Shown piece by piece: positions 46,126 through 57,641 of a stretch of DNA of 64,000 nt. The DNA is from Rosa chinensis. Lineage: Eukaryota > Streptophyta > Magnoliopsida > Rosales > Rosaceae. The position numbers and the translations under genes are program-made. The stretch is taken from contig NC_037093.1 in NCBI RefSeq assembly GCF_002994745.2, forward strand, positions 19,479,555-19,543,554, written 5' to 3'. The notes beneath the pieces are model-generated. The model searched no databases, had not been told where the DNA came from, and was given only the letters and a program-made list of their open reading frames with translations. Each line of letters begins with the position of its first letter. Positions within the stretch are counted from its first letter, which is position 1.

Positions 46126-48300
46126 GCAAGTATTTTTTTTTTTTTTTAATTAATTAATTTTTAATAAAATTATGGCTAATTGAAGTTGATTGTAGCTCTC
46201 TTCATCTAGAAATCCTTGCTTTTTGAATCACTTTTTCTTGTTAGATCTGTTCTTCACCATGATTGTAGATAGCCTCCTTGAAACTGCTTGCTCATGGGAG
46301 CAGACTGGTGGCTTTTGAGTCAAATGAAAGGAAATACTTTTTCTTTCAAAATATCTGCCATGTGTTGTCTATAATCAGTTGTGCAGTCAACTTTATATGG
46401 AATGAAACAATAGAATTTGTAAAAGCACCTCTTGCCTACCTTCTATCACTCTGCAGTTGATTCTGAATGCAGTTCACAATAGACTTTGTTTCTTGTTACA
46501 TCGAATAATGGAATGCTGCAATTGACTGAGTTTGCTATTTCTTTTTATTTCTTTTGGTTCCATGGATACGTTTGTGCCTATTGCTGTCCAGAGTTTCTCT
46601 TGCCCTTAATTGGGTTTTTTTACCCAGTTTTCTTTGTACTGGGGCTTTGCCCTCTTTTGTTTAATATATTCATTTGACTAGGTAAAAAAGAATGGCCATG
46701 GATTTAACTAAATCATCAGAGAACTGCTCCTGTGGTGTAATTTTAGGCGGGATGCTACAGGAATCTGAGGTGTTCTTCCCTTAGAATAAATGTAAAATGA
46801 AGACAATGTTGAGCCTTTTCTAACTTCTTATTTTCGCTCCACTATGAAATGCAGTTACATTGCTCTGATTGCTATGTAACTTATTTGCCTTGCAGGCTTT
46901 TGGAATTTAGTTGTAAAGAAAGTTCAGTGTTTGCCCAGCTATACTGTCTCAATACTACAAGCTCCAAAGCTTTAACACAGTTGATGATTTACTGCAGGTC
47001 GCATGGCAAAAGTGATTCGAGTGCAAAGGACGTCATTAAAGGTGAGAAAAAACAATTCATTCATCCGAAAAGCAAATATTAGGTCCTACAGGATATTGAT
47101 TTGGCCTGCCAGTCAATTATCAGCAGGTTCAATTCAGACTCAGATGTAAAAGTATTCCATCAATTACAAGATTAGCATAGAGTTTTAGAAATAAAGCTGA
47201 AACAACCAGAATGTAAATGTGCTTTCCTTCTACAATCAAGTGTATGAATTCAGTTTGTTGGTTTGATTGTGAAGTTTTGTTTGCAAAGAAAATGTGGCAT
47301 TGATCTTTAAAACATTCCATCATGTTATGTATATTATTGGATCATGTGACTTCAATTGATAGTCAGAATCCAAGTGTTCACTATTGTATGGTCATTGCTC
47401 CTCTTTATGTTGCTTTTGTGACAAGAATAAGTGTTGCCCTTAAAGATCCAAGTAATTTCAAGTTAAAACAATGATAGCTATTGTGTGCGACCATAGGAGA
47501 AAGCAGGAGAGCTCGTCCCGGGTTTCATCTTTTTCTCAGCACTGTTGTGGTTGTTTTGAGATGGTTGACGAGATCTCCACCCGGTTAATGGCATCGCTTG
47601 CCATGTCTGAGAAGGGTTTAGGGTTTAGGGAGCGCTGTGTTGTTCTAACATCATTAGGTTGTGGGTCGTTTGCTTTGGGTGAGGAAGAAGATCGATCCCA
47701 AAGCTTTTTTCGGTACTTTGTCATCTGTAATTTGTTATCTGTTTTGGAATATTGAAGAGTACTTTCTATTCGTAAACAAAGGGATCGCTATGTTTTAAAA
47801 TATTGGTGCTGAAGGAATGGGACTAGATTGTGAATGGAGGTCCTTGGTACCATGACTAGTCTTTGTTGGTCATGTTAGCTCTCAATGGCCTTACTGATGC
47901 GGGTTACATTCTGATCCATTCTGGATTGGGGGAAGGGTTTAGAAGTAAGACAGCTAAACCCTAAACTGAGAGGTTTGGCTCCCCAAGTTCCGGACCTATG
48001 TAGCTGAGGCAAGCAGTCCAAGTTTCAACAGCCAAGAAGCGCAAAGTGGGATGACCATTTGGCAGTAAGAACTAAGAACAAGCCAAAGGAGGAGAAGCCA
48101 CCAGCCAAAAAGCACAAGCTTCCTAGTGGTCCTCTGTCTCGAAGCCCTTGATTTACAGCCTGCAAAGCTGACAAAACACACATAAATTTGTGATTGACTA
48201 ATATTTGTGATTGCAGGGTTAAATTATTATGTCTATTTTAGGTGTATCATATAGAAGGAGATGACATAGACATAAAGAAGGACTTATCATAGGTCGTCAG
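46126..48300. other. Non-coding stretch
   Basis: Short ORFs only. A patch at 48000-48150 is lysine/proline-rich in translation (KPKEEKPPAKKHKLPSGPLS) and may be a decayed exon of an unidentified nuclear protein. The ORF at 47471-47755 is not recognised. Confidence 0.35.
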
Positions 48301-48311
48301 ATGCATTTACC

Positions 48312-49376
48312 TCAAGTTAAGGAAACATTACACTTTGAGGGATCTTGCCCTGCAATGCCGTAGAAGTCAGGTTCTGGCACCAATTGGACTGGTGCTTTGC
48401 CTCTTTGACCACCACCATGTCCTCCAGTATTATTGCCTCCTCTCCAACCAGAGTTGTTGTAATTAAACCTTCTTAGCATAGGACATTGATTCTTGGAATG
48501 GCCAACTTCCCTGCAATAGTTGCAAGTCATTTGGTCATAATTCTAATTCTGCTGATATCCCTGATTTCATGGTTGATACTGACTCTGAGATGGAACAAGG
48601 GTAGAATTCTCAATCTGAGGTTGAGTTGCAGGTGTAACATGGATTGCTAACCCAGAAATTTCAGTAAGAAGGTTCTGAGCGGCAACCTTATTACCTTCAT
48701 CTCTTTGGATATACGCAAACACTTGTTCCAATGTAGGTGGAGTTGCAAGACGCAATAACTCATTCTTTGCCCCTTCAAAGTGAGGATCCAGGCCAGCAAG
48801 AAAAATATGGACACGCATCTTGTCCTGCTCAGTCCGATAGGAATTAATATCAGTTTCACAAGTCATAGGATTAGGGTTTCGCTGATCAAGTTCCTGCCAA
48901 ATTGTCTTCAAATTCACATAAAAGGTTGCAATAGGCTGTCCACTCTGAGTTATTTTGAAAGCTTTGATATTCAATTCATGAACACGAGTAGTCCCATCAT
49001 AATATGTAGCATCAACAGAATCCCAAATTGCTTTGGGAGAATCATAGTTAGCAAATAATCTCATAACCTCCGGAGTCATAGCCTTGAGAAGAATTCCCAT
49101 CACATTAGTATTTGCCATATCCCATTCATTGACTTTTGGTCCTGCAACAAGTCTTGTTGCATTGCCAGTAACATAGCTCAACTTCTCAATCCCCTGAATA
49201 TGAATCTTTATAAGTCTCTGCCATAGCTGATAATTGGTACCAACAAGCTTGACACCAAAACTAGAGTTGTCTGTAACATTCTGAACAACAACAATCTCTC
49301 GAGCCATATGACTCTTCTCTCCAAATGAACCATGAGACTCTCCATCCTTCCCATCGGTAATCTTCAAATCCACCAT
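48312..49376 (-). pseudogene. copia gag (UBN2 type) with zinc knuckle, broken
   Basis: Minus-strand gag: VKLVGTNYQLWQRLIKIHI, WDMANTNVMGILLKAMTPEV, DKMRVHIFLAGLDPHFEGAK are typical UBN2/gag_pre blocks over about 270 residues (49376-48567). Two in-frame stops (about 48567 and 48544) separate it from the CCHC knuckle CNYCREVGHSKNQC (48525-48484). No protease, integrase or RT follows, so the element is truncated after gag. Confidence 0.85.
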
Positions 49377-49694
49377 CCTTCTCCTTCTCTTTTTTTTTTT
49401 CCATTTTTTTTTCAGACCCTACAAATTGTAACAAAAAGAATACCAAAGAACCAGGAAGGATGCGGACGGATATAAGAACAAAAGGGATGAACTGATGGAC
49501 AAAGGATGAAATCAACTTGTAGAAGCAAAAGAACCAATTCACTACTTACATAAGTAAAAGAACCAATTCGACAAGAAGAACCAAGGCAAGAGAATCAATC
49601 GACCAAAAGAACCAATTCAACCAAATCAAATAGGATCGAATCAAAAAAACCATATATTCGTAGTGGGAAGAACAAACTGATTCCGAATGGATCT

Positions 49695-49839
49695 CGGCTC
49701 TTATACCAAGTCAAGAAGAACAAAGGAATCCCAAATCTCTTGTTTTCTGATATATTATTTACCTTCTCCAAGAACGGAGTATATATACATCAAGACCTAT
49801 TAGAAAACTAATTACAATAGAATAATCCTAATAATATAC
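49695..49839 (-). mobile_element. Primer site and short LTR of the gag-only copia element
   Basis: The minus strand at about 49710-49695 reads TGGTATAAGAGCCGAG, a tRNA-Met-like primer site just upstream of gag. To its right is about 130 bp with a TATA-like GAGTATATATAC, best read as the 5' LTR. Its outer border is uncertain and coincides with the start of the inverted repeat. Confidence 0.55.
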
Positions 49840-50553
49840 TGATGCAGAACGGATGGCAGCCCAATTTGAAGAACAGTTAGATCGTACTAAAGGAGGAAAA
49901 CGAAAAGTGACTAGTAGACAGGAAACAGCTCGGTGTCCGATTGGGACGTACCTTACCTTTCCGGAAAGGGAATCGCGCCAGAAACAAGACTCATAGCTTC
50001 GATATCTGATTTCGTAACTTCACCCATTGCTACTAAGGCAAATAAAAGAGATAGGGAAAACCTGGCTCTGATACCACCTGACGCAGTCGGATTGATAACT
50101 AGGTTTACCAGCAATAAACCTAACAAAAAGGATTCTGGAGTCCACCAGAGATAAAAGAGAAAACCTCTATTTTATTGATTAAAAGTTGAAAGATTCGTTC
50201 TGCAGCCGCTTGCGGCTGCATAAATAAGAGAAAAGTACCCTAGGGCGACTAACAATGAAACCCTAAAGCCCATGGATAAAAACGAAAACAACCCAAAAAT
50301 AGCTAGGAAAACCAAAAAGGGGTAAAATAGAAAAATGCAGTTTTGAGGCTCTAAACGACCCCGAAAGCCCGAAAAATGCTACAGCTCATGGTAACACAAT
50401 GAGTCTTGTTTCTGGCGCGATTCCCTTTTCGGAAAGGTAAGGTACGTCCCAATCGGACACCGAGTTATTTCCTGTCTACTAGTCATTTTTTGTTTTCCTC
50501 CTTTAGCACGATGTAACTGTTTTTCAAATTGAGCTGCCATCCGTTCTGCATCA
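49840..50553. repeat. 155-bp inverted repeat (49840-49994 and 50399-50553) around an LTR
   Basis: Arm 1 starts TGATGCAGAACGGATGGC; arm 2 ends in its reverse complement, and both have ATGAGTCTTGTTTCTGGCG at their inner ends. They are very similar along 155 bp. Between them is a primer site (complement of TGGTATCAGAGCCAG, 50063-50077) and a probable 320-bp LTR (50079-50398, TG...CA) in minus orientation. The LTR directly abuts arm 2. Confidence 0.75.
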
Positions 50554-51640
50554 TATACAATATTCATGATCCTAATTACATGGCAGGACTCATGCCAACG
50601 CATTTGAAGGCAATAGTTATTTCATTACGATCAGCAACAGATCTCTTTTATATATTGGACATTGCTATTCAAATTTATATTGAACTCAAAGTTCCAACAT
50701 ATAGGGTCATGGGGAGATCATATCGGCGTACGATGGCCTTGACAAAAGGAATGATATTAGTTGAGGATGCATTGGCAATGACTAGGCTGATTTGGCGAGT
50801 CTGGTCACACATCCCAGTTGACTTTTTAGTTGTTCTTCCCATTCCTCTGGTACAAAAAGGCTTTCTGATCATTCTTTTTTTATTTTTTATTTTTTTCCCT
50901 ATCAAACTGTATGTATGACCAAGGAACCCAAGAAAAAAGAAGCTGCTGAGAAGTGGATGTATTTAAAACAATATTTTCATATGATAATTAGATTTCAGTG
51001 GTGGCTTAAACCATTGTAATATGTCCAGGTCGTGATTCTTATTTTCTTGGACTCAAGTTCTTTGAATGCAATGAAGTTTCTGGCTTTTCTTGCCCTGTTG
51101 CAATATGTGCCACGAACGCATCGCATCTACTTATTGTGTACAGATCTTAACAAGACTCCTATGAGAGAGACTGAAGTATGGATTTTATTCAAAGGTGCAT
51201 TCAGTTTTTTTCTCTACATCCTTGCTAGTCATGTAAGTTTCAATCTCATGTATTAGTTAATTCTGATTTCTTCCTTGAATTACCAATCTTTGGTCGGATT
51301 TCTGGTAGCATCCAGGTTGTTAGTGAATTAGTGTTGTAACTTTTATGAAGAAAAACATATACATGGTGCAAAAAGGGTGATAACAGGTAACCTAGGAGTC
51401 ATCATTCAATGAATTTTTTAAGGTTTATTTTGATGTTAACTTTATAATATTTTCTTCATGTTTCCACTTTCTCTGAAGATCTGCAATTACTAATTTTGCC
51501 AGTCCTTTAGGTATTTGGAGCCTTTTGGTACTTCTTAGCTATCCAAAGACAGACATCATGCTGGCAATATGCTTGTCAGAGGGAAAATGAATGTGAACCT
51601 AGTCAACCTACTAAATTTTACTGTAATGACAGTTCAATCA

Positions 51641-52114
51641 TGTAAAACCATAATTACATGCTCACAATATATGCACACAATCATAAAAGGGATTAAGGCT
51701 TACCTTCAGCAATCACTGGCATGGATTCCATCTTATGCTACAAACACGAACACTGAATATGGCCTTCTGTTACTTACCAACTTGCTTCTCAATGGACAGA
51801 ACTTATGCAATAGTCGTGGTAGTAATCAGGGACCAATTCATCTGTATATATATAGGTGACTTAACCCTCAAGAAGCTTCCCATTAAAGCATTACTCATCG
51901 GATTAGGTTTCCTAGTTAGATTCTTAATGTATCACAACTTGTAGCCTTCCTTGTAGACTAAGCAATAGATTACTATCCTTAATGAATTGATACACTATTC
52001 ATTAAGTCACTAGTATTGATTTACTGTTTGTATCCATGTTAAACTAGGATTGATATTAAGCTAATCATCAATTACTTTATGATGATATGTGTTATGTCCA
52101 TATTTGATCTTACA
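51641..52114 (-). repeat. 3' LTR of copia B
   Basis: 474 bp, ends TGTAAAACC and GATCTTACA; identical by eye to 58339-58812. A TATA-like stretch (ATATATATAGG) lies near 51850. Confidence 0.97.
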
Positions 52115-52125
52115 ATCTCCCCCTT
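52115..52125 (-). other. Polypurine tract of copia B
   Basis: The minus strand reads CAAGGGGGAGAT directly before the 3' LTR, the usual plus-strand primer. Confidence 0.9.
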
Positions 52126-52728
52126 GGACTCACACATATCATGCTCGATGATTTGCACCAGAGAACATCAAAACCTACTTAACTTACTGAAGTGCGCGCC
52201 AGATAACAAACTCAAATCGAAAATCCATTCCAACATGGTCAGATCACAGTTACTTATGTAGAGCAAGAAACAGTATACATTTTAACAAAAATGCAGAGTT
52301 TCAAAACCACTAACAGAAGCTCCTGCAATCCACATATGTCAAACCAGAAGTGATACAATATATGTTAATGTGTATCAACAAGTAAACATATATTAGGTCC
52401 TACTTTATGTTTCTTAAACCAGAAACTCAAGCAAATTTACTGAACACTGATGGCTTAAAATTATTGCTTGAACCTCAACATCATGCTATACATGATTTAA
52501 GCCATCTGATAGCAAGTATGATATTCAAAACAAGATGATAATTTCCAAAACAAAACAATAAAGCTGCAGCAAAATCATAACTGGAAATACCTCAAATTTT
52601 ATTGATAATCAAAACTGTCATTACAAATAAGTTGTGATAAACAAAAATAAAAGATCACAACTAAAACACGAGAACTCAAAAAACCTTAGAATTTTAAATG
52701 CTCCAATTGGACTAACTCTCTACTGAAC

Positions 52729-54333
52729 CTAAGCATCTAAATTAGCTAAAATTCCAATGCTTGCTGTATGCTTCTGGAATGCAGCCACTGACAATGCCTT
52801 GGTGAAAGGATCTGCTAGCTGTGAATTTGTGTCAATACTCAAAACAGCTATTTCACCATGCTTTACTCTTTCTCTAACACTGTAATACTTTAGATCAATA
52901 TGCTTGGAATTATTTGACCTTTTACTGTTCTTGCTAAAGAAAACTGCAGCCTCATTGTCACAATAAATTACAAGTGTTCCAGCCACAATGTGACTCAATA
53001 CTTTGGTCTGCATGAGAAAATTCCTAATCCAAAGTCCTTCACACACAGTTTCATATACTGCAATAAATTCAGCTTGCATAGTAGAAGTTGAAACAAGTGT
53101 TTGTTTCATGGTTTTCCAAGCAATAGCACCTCCTGCAAGCAAGAACACATATCCACAAGTGGACTTCTTGGAGTCTGGATAATTCCCTGCAAAATCCGAG
53201 TCTGAGAATCCAATGAGTTTCAGATCCTCCACTTGCCTATAAACTAGCATGTGACTTTTAGTTCTCTGCAGGTATCTCAACACTTTCTTCCCAGCTACCC
53301 AATGTTCATGGCCTGGATTAGATTGGAATCTTGACAAAATCCCTACTGCAAAAGACAAATCCGGCCTAGTGCAGACTTGTGCATACATGAGACTTCCTAC
53401 AAGTCTGGCATAAGGCTTTGACTCCATATTTTCTTTCTCAACATCACTATTGGGACTTTGCTTCTTGGTTAACTTATCTCCTTTGGACATGGGAACTTCT
53501 CCAGCTGCACACTTCTCCATACCAAATCTCTTTAAAATTTTGGTAACATAATTCTGTTGAGACAAACCAAGTAGTCTCTGTGCCCTATCTCTTTTAATCT
53601 CAATACCTAGTACATAGGATGCTTCTCCTAAGTCTTTCATGTCAAAATTCCTTGACAGAAAACTCTTGGTATCTTTAAGCAATTTAATGTTACTGCTAGC
53701 CAAAAGTATATCATCCACATAGAGTACCAGAAAAATAAAATTGTTCCCAACAGTCTTCAAATAAACACACTCATCAACAAGATTTTCTGTAAATCCAAAA
53801 GTAGAAATCACAGAATCAAATTTCTTGTACCACTGTCTAGAAGCTTGTTTTAGGCCATAAATTGATTTTCTTAACTTACACACTAAGTTTTCACTTCCAG
53901 CTTGTACAAACCCTTCTGGCTGCCTCATATAAATCACTTCATCTAGTTCACCATTCAAGAAAGCTGTTTTAACATCCATCTGGTGCAGCTCCATATCAAA
54001 ATGAGCCACCAAAGCCATGATTATCCTAAACGAGTCTTTTGTAGAAACTGGAGAAAAAGTCTCAGTAAAATCAATGCCCTCCTTCTGTGTAAAACCTTTG
54101 GCAACTAATCTTGCTTTATGTCTCTCTACATTGCCATTTGCATCTCTTTTGGTTTTGAAAACCCATTTACAACCTATAGGCTTCTGGTTGGGGTCAGGTT
54201 CAACTAATTCCCAAACTGCATTTTGGCTCATGGAATCAATTTCTGCTTCCATTGCTAGCTGCCACTGATGTGATTCACTACTCCCAATGGCCTGATTAAA
54301 TGTAGTTGGATCATTGTCCTCTGCACAGTCCAT
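52729..54333 (-). CDS. copia B reverse transcriptase and RNase H
   Basis: Open over 534 codons. It begins in the linker before RT (NQAIGSSESHQWQLAMEAEI) and carries the RVT_2 marks VDVKTAFLNGELDEVIYMRQ and the catalytic FLVLYVDDILL, then KSTCGYVFLLAGGAIAWKT and the RNase H end SKHIDLKYYSVRERV, with ADPFTKAL at the C-terminus. In an intact element this is the 3' part of one gag-pol polyprotein. Here a one-base shift near 54380, in a run of six G on the coding strand, puts it out of frame with integrase. Roughly 600 bp of untranslated sequence (52126-52728) separates it from the polypurine tract. Confidence 0.95.
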   Translation of the reverse strand: MDCAEDNDPTTFNQAIGSSESHQWQLAMEAEIDSMSQNAVWELVEPDPNQKPIGCKWVFKTKRDANGNVERHKARLVAKGFTQKEGIDFTETFSPVSTKDSFRIIMALVAHFDMELHQMDVKTAFLNGELDEVIYMRQPEGFVQAGSENLVCKLRKSIYGLKQASRQWYKKFDSVISTFGFTENLVDECVYLKTVGNNFIFLVLYVDDILLASSNIKLLKDTKSFLSRNFDMKDLGEASYVLGIEIKRDRAQRLLGLSQQNYVTKILKRFGMEKCAAGEVPMSKGDKLTKKQSPNSDVEKENMESKPYARLVGSLMYAQVCTRPDLSFAVGILSRFQSNPGHEHWVAGKKVLRYLQRTKSHMLVYRQVEDLKLIGFSDSDFAGNYPDSKKSTCGYVFLLAGGAIAWKTMKQTLVSTSTMQAEFIAVYETVCEGLWIRNFLMQTKVLSHIVAGTLVIYCDNEAAVFFSKNSKRSNNSKHIDLKYYSVRERVKHGEIAVLSIDTNSQLADPFTKALSVAAFQKHTASIGILANLDA

Positions 54334-56588
54334 TTCAATTTCTGCTTCTTGTAGATAAACAATGTAGTCACTCTCTTCCCCCCATAAGTTGGTTTTCTTG
54401 CTCTCTGTGATCTTCTAGGTTGAGCCACTGGATGATTTTGAGGTTCAGTTACTTGACCAGTTACGTGGTCAGTTACTTGGTCAGTGACATGGGCAGTTAC
54501 ATGGGCAGTGACATGGTCAGTGACATGGGCAGTGACTTGACCAGGTACAGTTACTTGGGTAGTTACATGGTCAGTGACATGGGCAGTGACTTGGTCAGTG
54601 ACATGGTCAGTTACTTGGCCAGTTACTCGACCAGGTACAGTTACTTGGTCAGTGACATGGTCAGTTACGTGACCAGTGACATGATCAGTTACATCTTGTT
54701 CTAAAGGCAATGCTACACTTATATTCTCATCTGACACAATTTCCTCAAAATCTGAGGTTAAATCCTCAAGGTTTGTATTGTGAACTTTTTCACTTAGAAA
54801 CTTTACTTGATGTGTTTCAAAAATTCTAGGTGAATGATGAGCAGAATATAATTTATAGCCTTTAGATTTATCTGGATAACCTATAAAATAGCAACTAACA
54901 GTTTTGGGGTCAAGTTTATTCAAGCTTGGATTATAAATCCTAGCTTCTGCATGACATCCCCAAACATGACAGTGATGAAGACTAGGTTTCCTGCCACACC
55001 AAAGCTCAAAAGCAGTATTTTCTATGGCTTTGCTAGGTGTCCTATTGCAAATATAATTTGCAGTTTTTAAAGCCTCACCCCACAGAAATTTAGGCAAACC
55101 CGTCGTACACATCATGCATCTAACCATGTTCAAAAGAGTCCTATTCTTTCTCTCTGCAACACCATTCTGTTGTGGATTATAGGGTGTTGTGTATTGAGCT
55201 TTAATTCCATTGTCTTGCAAAAACAAGGCAAATGGACCCTTTTGTTGGCCGGATTCAGTGTACTTTCCATAGAACTCTCCCCCTCTATCTGACCTCACTG
55301 TTTTGATTTTCTTTTCTAGTTGATTTTCTACCTCAGACTTAAAGATTTGAAAGGCTTTCAATGCTTGTGCCTTTTCTGAAAGTAGATAAATATAACTGTA
55401 TCTAGAAAAGTCATCAATGAATGTGATAAAATACACATTTCCACAGATAGTTTGATGCCTAAATGGTCCACATATATCAGTGTGTATGAGTTCTAATAAA
55501 TTTTGGCTTCTATATGCAGTTTTCTTTCTTGTGTTGGTTATTTTTCCCTTAAAACATTCCACACAATCTGTTAGATCAGAAAAATCAAGTTCATTTAGGA
55601 TTTTGTTTTTCACCAATATTTTCAGTCTCTCTTTTGAAACATGGCCGAGTCTTCTATGCCATAAAAATGCAGACTTTTCATTTAGCTTGGTTCTCTTAAC
55701 ACCTGTTAAAGTGCTAGTACTGTTTGTGTTATCTTCAACAAGTAAAATTTCTTGTTGAGCCATTGAACAACTTAACTTTAAATAATCATTCGAGATAACA
55801 CCAGAACCAATTTGAACAGAATTTTTAGAAATAAGAATTCCATTACTATCAATAACAAGTCTACAACCAGATTTTACTAAAAGAGAAACTGAAACCAAAT
55901 TCCTTCTCATGGAAGGTACATAAAAAACATTGTCCAAAACTAACAATTTTCCTAATCCTAAATCGAGCTTTAAGGTTCCAATAGCCTTGACTGCCACTCT
56001 CATGCCATTGCCTACACACAGGTTCACTTCATCACTTTTTGGGATTCTCCTCCTTATGAATCCCTGCAAAGAATTAGTAATATGAATAGGTGAGCCTGAA
56101 TCTATCCACCAAGACTGTGGTTCAACATTTATAAGATTAATTTCTAAAGAAAAAACTGTATTAGAAAAAATCTTACCCTTTTTGGCTAACCAATTTTTAT
56201 AGCCAGTGCAGTCCTTTTTCATGTGTCCTACTCTTTTGCAAAAGTAGCACTTGAACCTAAATGGCCTATTTTCCTTGGCCACTGCAGCTGTTGAACTCTT
56301 AGTTATGGCTTTGATAGGCTTGAGCTTATTTTGGGGCTTTTTCCTTTTAGGCTTCTCAATGAGGTTAATGGTTGTAGCAGGTTCCTTTTCTTCCTTGATC
56401 CTAGATTCTTCATCCACACAGATGGATATAAGTTCATCTAGAGTCCAGTTTCCCTTTTGAGAGTTGTAACTGGTCCTAAGATGACTAAAACTGTTAGGCA
56501 AGGAATGTAGTGCATAATGCACTACCTGCTCATCCCTAACCCCCATCAAGAGCTCCCTGAGTCTGCCATTTATATTGATCATCTTCAT
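54255..56588 (-). CDS. copia B gag C-terminus, zinc knuckle, protease and integrase
   Basis: Open over 777 codons. Order: end of gag (VHYALHSLPNSFSHLRTSY), CCHC knuckle CYFCKRVGHMKKDC, protease motif WWIDSGS, the integrase HHCC zinc region (LWHRRLGHVSKERLK) and core (HTDICGPF, FIDDFSRYSYIYLL, NGVAERKNRTLLN), then a C-terminal part carrying more than 20 tandem VTDH/VTDQ-type units (54692-54440 on the nucleotide level). Such a repeat is not normal in this region of copia polyproteins. After it, RRSQRARKPTYGG leads to the frame break. The upstream junction with gag (56585-56588) is also one base out of frame. Confidence 0.95.
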   Translation of the reverse strand: MKMININGRLRELLMGVRDEQVVHYALHSLPNSFSHLRTSYNSQKGNWTLDELISICVDEESRIKEEKEPATTINLIEKPKRKKPQNKLKPIKAITKSSTAAVAKENRPFRFKCYFCKRVGHMKKDCTGYKNWLAKKGKIFSNTVFSLEINLINVEPQSWWIDSGSPIHITNSLQGFIRRRIPKSDEVNLCVGNGMRVAVKAIGTLKLDLGLGKLLVLDNVFYVPSMRRNLVSVSLLVKSGCRLVIDSNGILISKNSVQIGSGVISNDYLKLSCSMAQQEILLVEDNTNSTSTLTGVKRTKLNEKSAFLWHRRLGHVSKERLKILVKNKILNELDFSDLTDCVECFKGKITNTRKKTAYRSQNLLELIHTDICGPFRHQTICGNVYFITFIDDFSRYSYIYLLSEKAQALKAFQIFKSEVENQLEKKIKTVRSDRGGEFYGKYTESGQQKGPFALFLQDNGIKAQYTTPYNPQQNGVAERKNRTLLNMVRCMMCTTGLPKFLWGEALKTANYICNRTPSKAIENTAFELWCGRKPSLHHCHVWGCHAEARIYNPSLNKLDPKTVSCYFIGYPDKSKGYKLYSAHHSPRIFETHQVKFLSEKVHNTNLEDLTSDFEEIVSDENISVALPLEQDVTDHVTGHVTDHVTDQVTVPGRVTGQVTDHVTDQVTAHVTDHVTTQVTVPGQVTAHVTDHVTAHVTAHVTDQVTDHVTGQVTEPQNHPVAQPRRSQRARKPTYGGKRVTTLFIYKKQKLKWTVQRTMIQLHLIRPLGVVNHISGS
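54440..54695 (-). repeat. 12-bp minisatellite, array 1 (coding)
   Basis: Units such as TGGTCAGTGACA and TGGGCAGTTACA, 12 bp long so each adds four codons (VTxH or VTxQ) without shifting the frame. Located between integrase and RT. Confidence 0.95.
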
Positions 56589-56998
56589 AATATGCTCTCT
56601 AACTCCCCTGAACCCATGTACTTCAAATCATGAAACTCCTTGGTTAGCCTAGCAGCTTCTGCCTTTTCACTTTCTTTAAACTTAGCACCTATGAGTTCCA
56701 AAAAATCTAATGCTAGCTCAGGTTCTTCTATACTTCCTCTGACAGTCTTGGACATAGAGGTACGAATGAGGTTCTTAGCCATTCTATTGGATCTATGCCA
56801 CTTCTTGTAAAGATCAGTTTCCTTCTTAGTGCTCTTTTCAGTTAACTCTTCAGGTTTGTCCTCAGTGAAGCAATAGTCTATGTTCTCATGCATTCCCATA
56901 TAGTTCTCTACAGAATCTAGCCAAGCTCTATAGTTGGTTCCAGTTAGCATCAAGACACTGTTCAAGTTCATGTAAGAGTTACCTAAGGAGCAAAACAA
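56585..56998 (-). CDS. copia B gag, N-terminal part
   Basis: 137 codons. The likely start is the internal MNLNSVLMLTGTNYRAWLDS (about 56971) rather than the first ATG. LTGTNYxxW, KWHRSNRMAKNLIRTSM and AARLTKEFHDLKYMGSG are standard copia gag blocks. It ends by a frame break in a GGGG run just before the next reading frame starts (4-bp overlap). Confidence 0.92.
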   Translation of the reverse strand: MFCSLGNSYMNLNSVLMLTGTNYRAWLDSVENYMGMHENIDYCFTEDKPEELTEKSTKKETDLYKKWHRSNRMAKNLIRTSMSKTVRGSIEEPELALDFLELIGAKFKESEKAEAARLTKEFHDLKYMGSGELESIL

Positions 56999-57397
56999 AA
57001 ATTCGTGTGAGTTCTCAATTTGTAAAGAAAATAACTTTAAGTTTTCTGTGTTTTATTTAGCTTTAAGCAACCAAAACAAGAACATAAAGAAAACCTAAAC
57101 AATCCATACTTGCATTCATATCAGTCCATAACCAAAAATAATGTTAAGCAACACTTTTGAGCAGAAGCATAACATCCTGGAGTTCTTTATCAATATACCA
57201 TGTTCAATGAAAACAAGTTATCCAAAGAAATTTATCCACATCTTTAGACAGAAGAAAAATTTCTAAGTATCCGTATTTATTTTCATCAAGCACGCATATT
57301 GCTGTTTTGTATTCTAAAACCATACTTGACCACTTCTTTGGAAGATAAAACTGAAGCATAGTTTTAAAACACAAAACACAATTTCAGTTTTGTTATT

Positions 57398-57641
57398 CGA
57401 TCAGTTACTTGATTAGTTACCTGACCAGTTACTTGGTCAGTGACCTGGCCAGTTACATGGTCAGTGACCTGGCCAGTTACATGGTCAGTGACCTGGCCAG
57501 TTACATGGTCAGTGACCTGGCCAGTTACATGGTCAGTGACCTGACCAGTTACATGGTCAGTGACCTGACCAGTTACTTGGTCAGTGACCCGACCAGTTAC
57601 ATGGTCAGTGACCTGACTAGTTGGTCAGTTACCTGATCATC
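57398..57641 (-). repeat. 12-bp minisatellite, array 2 (5' untranslated region of copia B)
   Basis: About 20 units of 12 bp, here in a higher-order 24-bp form (TGGTCAGTGACC then TGGCCAGTTACA) repeated about eight times. Non-coding for the element, which runs on the minus strand with gag starting at about 56971. Confidence 0.95.

Noticed and set aside
46998..47042. MAKVIRVQRTSLK, resembling the start of ribosomal protein L8
   Set aside because: Only about ten residues fit, no further L8 sequence follows, and the similarity is likely by chance.
47471..47755. 94-codon plus-strand ORF
   Set aside because: No recognised family, composition unremarkable, and an overlapping antisense ORF of similar quality exists.
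50529..50580. Start codon at 50529 for the CNGC fragment
   Set aside because: The first residues come from the inverted-repeat arm, not from channel sequence; channel similarity begins near 50590.
57409..57636. Plus-strand 75-codon ORF (MVSDLASY repeats)
   Set aside because: It lies antisense to the retrotransposon and is produced by the minisatellite period being a multiple of three.
57398..57641. Regular repeat resembling a CRISPR array
   Set aside because: The units are contiguous 12/24-bp repeats without unique spacers, inside a plant retrotransposon.
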